From Deltaproteobacteria bacterium (GTDB taxonomy: Bacteria > Myxococcota > JADLHZ01): a stretch of 64,000 bases of DNA. The notes under the pieces were generated by a model. The model ran no database searches, was not told where the DNA came from, and saw only the letters and a program-made list of their open reading frames with translations. Shown here in pieces: positions 57,996 to 64,000 of the stretch (position 1 is the stretch's first letter; each line of letters opens with the position of its first letter). The position numbers and the translations under genes are program-made. Where the stretch lies: contig JADLHZ010000091.1 in assembly GCA_020848545.1 (NCBI GenBank), forward strand, positions 1 to 64,000. Direction: 5' to 3'.

Positions 57996-58088
57996 AACGA
58001 GGCTCCCCGGAGAACGAGGCTCCCCGGTCCCTTTTCGGGTAGAACGTTCCCCGGTCCCTTTTCGGCCCGCTCCCCGGTCCCTTTTCGG
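57994..58088. repeat. Cluster of short direct repeats at the CaiB-type gene's stop
   Basis: AGAACGAGGCTCCCCGG occurs twice in direct tandem (57994-58010, 58011-58027). TCCCCGGTCCCTTTTCGG occurs three times (58021-58038, 58048-58065, 58071-58088). The last two bases of the gene's TAG lie in the first repeat unit. The cluster ends exactly at the stop of the convergent Lys/Ala-tailed gene. Confidence 0.95.
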
Positions 58089-58550
58089 CTAGGTGTCGAG
58101 GCGCTTCTTGCTGACGGGCGCCTTGTTCGGCTTCGGCGCGCTCTTCGCTGTATTCTTGGGGGCGCTCTTGGCGCTCTTCGCGGCCTTCTTCTTCGCCGGC
58201 GCTTTCTTCTTCGCTGCGGCGGTGGGGGCGCTCGCCTTCGCTGCGGGTGCGGGCGCCGGCGTGCCGCTCTTCTTCGATCCCTTCAGCGAATCGACGACGG
58301 CGTTCAGGCGCGTGACCGTCTGCTTCACGACCGCCGGCATCGGCACCGGGCTCTTGTTCACCCACGTCAGCGTCTGCTCGCCGAGCTTCGACAGCAAGCG
58401 ATCGCGCTCGTCGCGCAGGCGATCGAGCTCCTTGCCGAGCGTCGCGCCGCGCGCTCTGACGGTCTTCTCGACTTGGCTGCGCACGCCTTCGATCTGCGCA
58501 ACAGCGCCCTTCCAAAACTTGCCGACGCGATTCTTGAGTCCGTTTGCCAC
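58089..58550 (-). CDS. Coiled-coil protein with a Lys/Ala-rich tail
   Basis: 153 residues. The first ~90 residues are helical (EKTVRARGATLGKELDRLRD, ERDRLLSKLGEQTLTWVNKS), and resemble phasin- or polyhydroxyalkanoate-granule-like helical proteins. The last ~60 residues are a low-complexity tail of AKKK/PAKKK/APK units like histone H1 or AlgP C-termini, which bind DNA or acidic polymers. Its stop is immediately next to the repeat cluster. Role unknown; a nucleoid- or granule-associated protein is one option. Confidence 0.65.
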   Translation of the reverse strand: MANGLKNRVGKFWKGAVAQIEGVRSQVEKTVRARGATLGKELDRLRDERDRLLSKLGEQTLTWVNKSPVPMPAVVKQTVTRLNAVVDSLKGSKKSGTPAPAPAAKASAPTAAAKKKAPAKKKAAKSAKSAPKNTAKSAPKPNKAPVSKKRLDT

Positions 58551-58601
58551 GTGTTTTTCCCTTCGAAAGCGCGCACGGCGTACTGCGTCAAGATCACACC
58601 G

Positions 58602-59783
58602 TCAAGCAGATTGTGCCGTGGGGTGAGGCGAGTCCGTGGCGCGCCAGCCGAGCACGACCGCGACGATCGAGAACGGCACCATCGCGAGCCACGCGCCGCC
58701 CGTCCCGTAGGCCTCCAAGAGATGCCCGCCGGCGCTCGCACCCGCGGCCCCGCCGAGGCCGAACGCGATCGCAAAGACGACCGAGAGCGCCGAGTGCCGC
58801 CGCTCAGCGCCGACGGCGTCGGCGATCAAGCTGACGATGACCGGATAGAAGAAGCCGAAGCTCAGGCCATGGCAGGCGGAGAAAAACAGAAACGCCGCCG
58901 CGTTGGCCTCCGGTGAGCCGAAGTCGATCGCAAAGCCGATCCAACGCAACCCTCCGACCGCCCCGGTGAAGAGCAGCGCCGCCCGTCCGCCGATCCTTCG
59001 CTGCACGCGCCCCGACTGGCGCATCAGCACCGCTTCGACCAAGAGCCCGACGACGATCGACACGGCGACGACGAGCGCGCTCAGCCCGCGCGCCTCGCCG
59101 AGCGGCACCACGAACACCGTGTACGTCATGTGCGAGGCCCAATGGAAAAACGCGAACGCGAGCAAGAGCAAGTAGCGCCGGTTCTTCGCGAGGTCCAAGA
59201 AGCGCGTGGCTCCCGCCGCGGCCGTGTGCGCGCCCGGCGCCCGTGCGGTGGCGACGCACACTGCCGCCGCGAGCGCGAGCACCGCCGCTGGATAGAGGAC
59301 TTGCGGCGGCATCAAGCGCAGCTCACCGCCGCGATCACGAATGACCCCGACCGCCAGCGTCGACAGCGCGAAGCCGAGCGTGCCGAACACGCGCACCCGT
59401 CCGAAGCGCGCGCGATCTTCGTTGCGTCGCTCGAGCGTCGACAGCACGAGCCCGTCGGTCACCGGAACGCCCGAGCTGCCGCCGAAGCCGAGCACCGCGT
59501 AGGCGAGCGCGAGCCAGAGCGGCGTGCCGGCGTAGGCGATGAGCGCGTAGCACAACGCGCCGAACGCAAACGATCCTGCCGCGATGAGCTTCGGCTGCGC
59601 GCTGCGATCGGCCATCCGCCCCCACAACGTCGGCGCGATCACCCGCACGGTGTTCTGCGCCGCGACCGCGTTCGCGACCGCGCCGGCGGTGAAGCCTGCG
59701 TTCAACAGCGCCGCCGGCACCAACGGACCGAAGAGGCCCGAGGCGGCGAAGGCGAAGATGTAGGTGAGGTAGAAGGGCAGCAC
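58602..59783 (-). CDS. MFS transporter
   Basis: 393 residues from a GTG at 59783 that shares a base with the stop of the aldehyde dehydrogenase gene (TAGTG). Twelve hydrophobic helices are visible; the A-loop LWGRMADRSAQPKLIAAGSF matches the MFS signature between TM2 and TM3, and the second half has RRIGGRAALLFTGAVGGLRW. The pattern is of the MFS_1-like (HcaT/nucleoside-permease-like) group. Probably imports or exports a metabolite handled by the coupled aminotransferase and dehydrogenase. Confidence 0.85.
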   Translation of the reverse strand: MLPFYLTYIFAFAASGLFGPLVPAALLNAGFTAGAVANAVAAQNTVRVIAPTLWGRMADRSAQPKLIAAGSFAFGALCYALIAYAGTPLWLALAYAVLGFGGSSGVPVTDGLVLSTLERRNEDRARFGRVRVFGTLGFALSTLAVGVIRDRGGELRLMPPQVLYPAAVLALAAAVCVATARAPGAHTAAAGATRFLDLAKNRRYLLLLAFAFFHWASHMTYTVFVVPLGEARGLSALVVAVSIVVGLLVEAVLMRQSGRVQRRIGGRAALLFTGAVGGLRWIGFAIDFGSPEANAAAFLFFSACHGLSFGFFYPVIVSLIADAVGAERRHSALSVVFAIAFGLGGAAGASAGGHLLEAYGTGGAWLAMVPFSIVAVVLGWRATDSPHPTAQSA

Positions 59784-61342
59784 TACCCCATCCGCGTCTG
59801 CGATTGCTCCCGCATGAACTGCGACACGTAGTACGGCCCGCAACCGCCTTTGCCGCTCGCGCCGGAGCCCTTCCAGCCACAGAACGCCTGCACGCCAGGC
59901 CAGGCGCCGGTGGTCGCGCCGGTCTCGCGGTTGCTGTAGAGGACGCCGGCTTCGAGCTCGTCCATGAAGCGCTCGACCTCGGCCTTGTCGGCAGAGAAGA
60001 CGCCGCCCGTCAGGCCGTAGTCGCAGTCGTTCGCGCGCGCGATCGCTTCGTCCAGCGTCTTGAACGGCGCCACGATCATGAACGGCAAGAAGAGCTCCTC
60101 GCGCTCCAAGCGATGGCCGCGCGGCACCGAGACGATCGTCGGCGCCACGAAGTGGCCGTGCTCGAGCCCTGGGGATTTTTCGAGCGTCGCGCCGCCGAAG
60201 AGCACCTTGCCGTCGCGCTTCGCCTCGGCCGCCGCCTGTGCGTAGCGCTCGACCGACTTCGCGTTGATCACCGGCCCGATGAAGGTCTCCTGCAGCACCG
60301 GGTCGCCGATCTTGAGCGTCTGCGTCTTCAGGATGAGACGATTCAGGAATTCATCGTGCAGCGACTCGTGCACGTACGCGCGCGACAAGGCGCTGCACTT
60401 CTGGCCGCTGAGCCCGAACGCCGAGCGCATGCAGCCGGTGACGGCCTTGTCGAGATCGGCCGACGCGCAGATGATCGCCGGGTTCTTGCCGCCCATCTCG
60501 ACGAAGCACGGCTTCGGATAGACGCCGCTCGCCGCCTGCCTGAGCAACTGCATGCCCACGTGCTTGCTGCCGGTGAAGACGACGCCGTCGGCCTTGGCGT
60601 GCGTCGTCAGCGCAGCGCCGAGCTCGCGGCCGCCATGCACGAGCTGAAACACGCCGTCCGGCAGCCCCGCGTCGCGTAGCACTTCGTACAGTTTGTTCCC
60701 CGTCCACGGCGTCTCTTCGCTCGGCTTCAAGATCACCGTGTTGCCGCCGAGCAGCGCCGCCGAAGCCATGCCCGCCGCGAGCGCCATCGGAAAGTTGAAC
60801 GGCGCGACCACGACGAAGACGCCCCACGGCTTCAGCACGCTGCGGGTGTCTTCGTTCGGTGACAGCTTGGCGAGCGGCTTCACGAAGCCTTTCTCGTTCT
60901 CCATTTGCTGCGCGTAGTAGCGGAAGAGATCGGCCGCTTCTTCCACGTCGCCGAGCGCTTCGAGCCGGTTCTTGCCGGTCTCGAGCACCATGATCGCGGC
61001 GAGCTCTTGACGGCGCTCCGAGATGAGGTCGGCCGCTTTGTTGATGAGCCGCACGCGCTCTTGCCACGGCCGCCGCGCCCAGTCCTTCTGCGCGCGGTGG
61101 GCGTGATCGAACGCGGCGTCGACGTCCTTCGAGGACGCGAGCGCGAAGCGCCCGAGCAGCACGCGACGATCGGCCGGGTTGAAGTCGTCGAGCCAAGCGC
61201 TGCCGGTGACGGCCTTTGCGCCGATGTACGAAGGATGCTCTTTACCGAGCGCGCCTTTCACTTTGACGAACACGCCGTCGAGCTCTTTGTGCAGCGCGCT
61301 CATGTCGGCGTTCAGAACGGAGTAGGTGATGCGAAAGGACAT
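59783..61342 (-). CDS. Aldehyde dehydrogenase, 1-pyrroline-5-carboxylate dehydrogenase-like
   Basis: 519 residues, near the usual length of RocA-type enzymes. Catalytic Glu is E282 in CFVEMGGKNPAIICASADL and the nucleophile is C316 in FGLSGQKCSALSRAY; NAD-binding KPSEETPW and FTGSKHVGMQLL are present. The GGKN and GQKCSA variants fit the P5C dehydrogenase group, which oxidises glutamate semialdehyde to glutamate, but other semialdehydes are possible given the neighbouring aminotransferase. Start at 61342 follows AGAGG. Confidence 0.9.
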   Translation of the reverse strand: MSFRITYSVLNADMSALHKELDGVFVKVKGALGKEHPSYIGAKAVTGSAWLDDFNPADRRVLLGRFALASSKDVDAAFDHAHRAQKDWARRPWQERVRLINKAADLISERRQELAAIMVLETGKNRLEALGDVEEAADLFRYYAQQMENEKGFVKPLAKLSPNEDTRSVLKPWGVFVVVAPFNFPMALAAGMASAALLGGNTVILKPSEETPWTGNKLYEVLRDAGLPDGVFQLVHGGRELGAALTTHAKADGVVFTGSKHVGMQLLRQAASGVYPKPCFVEMGGKNPAIICASADLDKAVTGCMRSAFGLSGQKCSALSRAYVHESLHDEFLNRLILKTQTLKIGDPVLQETFIGPVINAKSVERYAQAAAEAKRDGKVLFGGATLEKSPGLEHGHFVAPTIVSVPRGHRLEREELFLPFMIVAPFKTLDEAIARANDCDYGLTGGVFSADKAEVERFMDELEAGVLYSNRETGATTGAWPGVQAFCGWKGSGASGKGGCGPYYVSQFMREQSQTRMG

Positions 61343-61364
61343 ATGAACCTCTGCTGCGAAAATT

Positions 61365-62690
61365 CTACGAGAAGAACTTCTTCGTCACGTCGGCGAGCAA
61401 GCTGACGAGCGCTTTCACTTCGGGCTCGCTCGCGATCAAGGGCGGCCCCACCATCACGAGGTCTCCGTTCGTGCCGTCGGCGTGCCCGGTGTTCGGCCAA
61501 ACGATGAGCCCGGCGTCGAAGGCGGCTTGCACGAAGCGCTCGACGACCTTCTCTTTGCGGGCGAACGGCGTCTTGGCGGCTTTGTCGGCGACGAACTCCA
61601 CGCCGGCGAGCATGCCGATGCCGGCGACGTTGCCCACCTTCGACAGCGGCAGCATGCGCTCACGCAGCTCGCTCTGCAGCACCTTGCCCACGCGCGCCGC
61701 GTTGCCGACGACGTCGTGCTTCTGCATGTAGTCGAGCGTGGCGAGCACCGACGCTGCCATCGACGGGGCGTGCAGATACGTCTGCGCGTGCATGAAGTAG
61801 CCCGAGCCCTTCTTCATCTCGGCCAAGTGATCTTCGCGGACGATGACGGCGCTCGTCGGCACGTAGCCGCCGGAGAGGCCCTTGCCGAGCACGATGATGT
61901 CCGGGGCGAGCGCTCCAAGATCCGGATGCGAAGACGCGAAGAACGATCCGGTGCGGCCGGCACCGCAGAGCACTTCGTCGGCGATGATCAAGACGCCGTG
62001 CTTCGTGCAGACTTCGCGCACCGCCTCGAAGTATCCCTTCGGCGGCGTGGCGGCGCCGGCCGAGGATCCGATCACCGGCTCGAAGATGAACGCGCACACC
62101 GTCTCCGGGCCCGCGGCCTTGATCCTCGCGTCGAGCTCGGCCGCGTAGTGATCGGCGCCGTAGTCGCCGCGGTAAGCGTAGGGCGCGCTGATCGTCAGCA
62201 CTTCGCTCAAGAACGGCCCGAACCACTTCTTGTAGTGCGGCCGCCCCGACGCCGACAGCGCGAACAGGGTGTTTCCATGATAGCCCGGCGTGCGCGCGAC
62301 GATCTTGCCGCGATCGCCCTCTGCGCGCTCGACGCAGAGCTGGCGCGCGAACTTCAGCGCGGCTTCGACCGCCTCCGAGCCGGAGCCCAAGAACGCCGCG
62401 CGCGCGAGCCCCTTCGGCGCCAAAGCGCAGAGCTTCTTCGCGGCGTCTTCGGCGGCTTGCGACGTGAACTGCATGCCGTTGACGTACGCGACGCGCGCCA
62501 GCTGCGCGCCGACGGCCTCGGCGACGACCTTGTTGCCGTGCCCGAGGCTCGCGACCAACGCACCCGAGCTGCCGTCGAAGTAACGCTTGCCGTCGGTGTC
62601 ATAGAGATAGACACCTTCGCCGTGCGAGACGACGGGAAAGGATCGATCCAAGTTGCGCAGGAGGACGTTGCCGTCTGGGTAGCGAATCAT
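61365..62690 (-). CDS. Class III aminotransferase
   Basis: 441 residues from ATG at 62690 (MIRYPDGNVLLRNLDRSFPV); a GTG at 62717 overlapping the previous stop is an alternative. Motifs: SSGALVASLGHGNKVVAEAV, FLGSGSEAVEAALKFARQLC, DEVLCGAGRTGSFFASSHPD and DIIVLGKGLSGGYVPTSAVI (PLP Lys in LGKG). It should convert an omega-amino acid or amine to a semialdehyde that the coupled dehydrogenase oxidises. It differs clearly from the aminotransferase at 44083-45447. Confidence 0.88.
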   Translation of the reverse strand: MIRYPDGNVLLRNLDRSFPVVSHGEGVYLYDTDGKRYFDGSSGALVASLGHGNKVVAEAVGAQLARVAYVNGMQFTSQAAEDAAKKLCALAPKGLARAAFLGSGSEAVEAALKFARQLCVERAEGDRGKIVARTPGYHGNTLFALSASGRPHYKKWFGPFLSEVLTISAPYAYRGDYGADHYAAELDARIKAAGPETVCAFIFEPVIGSSAGAATPPKGYFEAVREVCTKHGVLIIADEVLCGAGRTGSFFASSHPDLGALAPDIIVLGKGLSGGYVPTSAVIVREDHLAEMKKGSGYFMHAQTYLHAPSMAASVLATLDYMQKHDVVGNAARVGKVLQSELRERMLPLSKVGNVAGIGMLAGVEFVADKAAKTPFARKEKVVERFVQAAFDAGLIVWPNTGHADGTNGDLVMVGPPLIASEPEVKALVSLLADVTKKFFS

Positions 62691-62713
62691 GCGCGCGAGC
62701 GTACCTCGCAAAA

Positions 62714-63661
62714 TCACTTTGCGTCGAGGAAGCGCTCGAGCTCGCGGGCGACTTCGAGCGGTCGTTCGAGCTGCGGCGCGTGCCCGGTGTCCTTGAGCAC
62801 GACGAGCTTACTGCCGTTGATCCCGGCGGCGTAGGCTTCGCCCACCGACGGATCGATCACCCGATCGTGATCGCCCCACAAGATCAACGTACGCGCCGCG
62901 ATCTCCGGCAGCCGATCCGAGAGCTCGACCGGGTTCCTGCGCAGATCGGCAAAGACCTTCTGCGTGAACGCGTGGTGCTCAGCGGCGCGGGCGATGAAGT
63001 AGCGCTTGATCGAGCTTGGGATGCTCGGCGGGGTGACGAAGTTCACTGCGATCAGCCGATCGAACTCGGCCTCGGTGGCGATGACCAGTGGGTTGTCGCC
63101 CTCGGTAATGACGAGCGTCTCTTTCGCGCGGCGCGGCGCCTTCAGGCCGGCGGCGTCGATCAAGCAGAGCGAGGCGACCTCACCAGGGAAGGTGAGGGCG
63201 TAGAGCGCAGCGATGGCGCCGCCCATCGAGCTGCCGACGAAGTGCGCGCGGGAGATCGACAGCGACTGCAGGATCGCCCGCACGCGCTGCACCTGCGCGG
63301 CCACGTCATAGGGCTTGCTCATGTCGCGCGAGCTGTCGCCGAAGCCCGGCAGGTCGAGCGAGATGATGTGGTGCTCGCCTTCGAAGGCTTGAAAGAGCCG
63401 CAGCCATGAGTCCTTGTCGGCGCCGAAGCCATGCAGGAACACGAGGGTCTCTGGCGGGTGGCCCGGCGTTGCCGCTGGCCGTGCCTCCAAGTAGTGCACA
63501 TCATGATCAGCGGCATGCACGACCTTCGCCTTGAGCGCGGCGCGGTAGCGCTCCCAGCCGATCGCGACGCGGTACATCTGCTCGCCGCTGCACGCCGCGC
63601 TGGTGCCGAAGGCGAGCAAGAAGACGAAAGAAAGACGCAACGTTTTACACGCAAGCCGCAT
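62714..63661 (-). CDS. Secreted or lipid-anchored alpha/beta hydrolase
   Basis: 315 residues. The N-terminus FVFLLAFGTSAACSGEQ looks like a signal peptide, possibly with a lipobox (TSAAC). The hydrolase core has oxyanion FLHGFGADKDSW, nucleophile elbow FVGSSMGGAIAALYAL (Ser), acid WGDHDRVIDPSVG and the catalytic His in KDTGHAPQLERPLE. The substrate is not predictable; ester or amide hydrolysis upstream of amine catabolism would fit the coupled genes. First gene of the four-gene reverse operon. Confidence 0.88.
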   Translation of the reverse strand: MRLACKTLRLSFVFLLAFGTSAACSGEQMYRVAIGWERYRAALKAKVVHAADHDVHYLEARPAATPGHPPETLVFLHGFGADKDSWLRLFQAFEGEHHIISLDLPGFGDSSRDMSKPYDVAAQVQRVRAILQSLSISRAHFVGSSMGGAIAALYALTFPGEVASLCLIDAAGLKAPRRAKETLVITEGDNPLVIATEAEFDRLIAVNFVTPPSIPSSIKRYFIARAAEHHAFTQKVFADLRRNPVELSDRLPEIAARTLILWGDHDRVIDPSVGEAYAAGINGSKLVVLKDTGHAPQLERPLEVARELERFLDAK

Positions 63662-63769
63662 GCGCGAGCCCTACGCCGTTTGGCGCAGCGGTGTCGATTT
63701 CGGGGTCGATTTTTTCCTTTGACACTCGCCACGCGGATCGGCGACAAGCCCCGGCCGCGAGGTCGCTTC

Positions 63770-64000
63770 ATGAAGTTTACTCTGCGCCTGTCGATCGTCT
63801 GCTCCCTCCTCGTCGGCACCGCGTGCGTGAACCCTTCTTTCGACGACTCCGAGATCAATTTCAGCGGAGTCGAAGCGAGCACGCAGTCGATCTACGGCGG
63901 CACCGCGACGAGCGGCGATCCGCAAGTCTACGGTCTGCGCATGGTCTACTCGAACGCCGAGGGCGCCTGCACCGCGACGCTGATCGGCGCGCGCACGCTG
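63770..64000 (+). CDS. Trypsin-like serine protease lipoprotein, 5' part only
   Basis: At least 77 residues to the window edge. ATG at 63770 has GAGGT about 8 bases before it. Lipoprotein signal SLLVGTAC gives Cys 19. After a short linker the sequence IYGGTATSGDPQVYGLRMVY and GACTATLIGARTL matches the N-terminus of trypsin-fold (S1) proteases: the IYGG activation site and the strand preceding the catalytic His (C-T-A-T-L-I-G-A-R-T-L). The catalytic residues are beyond the window. Divergent from the hydrolase operon. Confidence 0.75.
   Translation, partial: MKFTLRLSIVCSLLVGTACVNPSFDDSEINFSGVEASTQSIYGGTATSGDPQVYGLRMVYSNAEGACTATLIGARTL

Overview
The window is high-GC, almost fully coding DNA with short gaps, many GTG/TTG starts and 1- to 14-base gene overlaps. 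The gene content points to a Gram-negative bacterium of the Myxococcota / former Deltaproteobacteria type, although no rRNA or other phylogenetic marker is present to settle it. The clues are a TonB-ExbB-ExbD-ExbD set with a carboxypeptidase-regulatory TonB-dependent receptor, many lipoproteins, PilZ proteins, an AgmX/TonB-like C-terminal protein and S23-type four-helix-bundle proteins. No tRNA, rRNA, CRISPR array or intact insertion sequence was seen.

Layout. 1-700: a TerB-like protein with a strong terminator. 893-11508: a tightly coupled eleven-gene operon that is the most interesting part. It encodes two FlgO/CsgG-like proteins with outer-membrane barrels, a TPR lipoprotein, a MotA-like and a MotB-like stator pair, a single protein that looks like a FliF-type ring domain fused through one membrane helix to a FliG-like rotor protein, two further lipoproteins, an AgmX/TonB-C-like protein, a third barrel and a helical-repeat protein. 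No flagellin, hook, rod or export gene is present. I read it as a minimal non-flagellar rotary-motor-like envelope machine. 11584-16243: rpmG, then an ABC ATPase and a permease fused to an M1 aminopeptidase. 16487-18424: a small membrane protein, a decayed VapBC-type module and a LysM/transglycosylase-like protein. 18433-27662: a (GATGGC)14 repeat, an amino-acid-type ABC transporter whose binding protein and permease are fused, and a 2335-residue polytopic membrane protein. 27.7-29.2 kb: a cassette-like island bounded by 165-base imperfect inverted repeats, each holding a 21-bp hairpin that carries a ribosome site and start codon, around an S23-type gene and two small ORFs.

29.2-36.6 kb: a cyclic-nucleotide-binding protein, a PilZ protein, a MATE exporter, a large helical-repeat protein coupled to a two-subunit CoA-transferase, and a DUF3592-like membrane protein. 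36.6-44.1 kb: a lipoprotein, then the TonB energy-transduction set, its receptor and a companion lipoprotein. 44.1-53.3 kb: a class III aminotransferase, a small hypothetical, pyruvate kinase, PilZ, a frameshifted Cys-rich lipoprotein, an M15 peptidase, a DUF2135/YfaP-like secreted protein and a membrane-anchored hypothetical. 53.3-58.6 kb: glycosyltransferase, DUF885 lipoprotein, SCP2 protein, CaiB-type CoA-transferase, a short repeat cluster and a Lys/Ala-tailed protein. 58.6-63.7 kb: a coupled reverse-strand operon (alpha/beta hydrolase, aminotransferase, P5C-type aldehyde dehydrogenase, MFS transporter). 63.77 kb onward: the start of a trypsin-like lipoprotein cut by the window end.

Functional assignments rest on motifs and domain patterns read by eye; no database search was possible.
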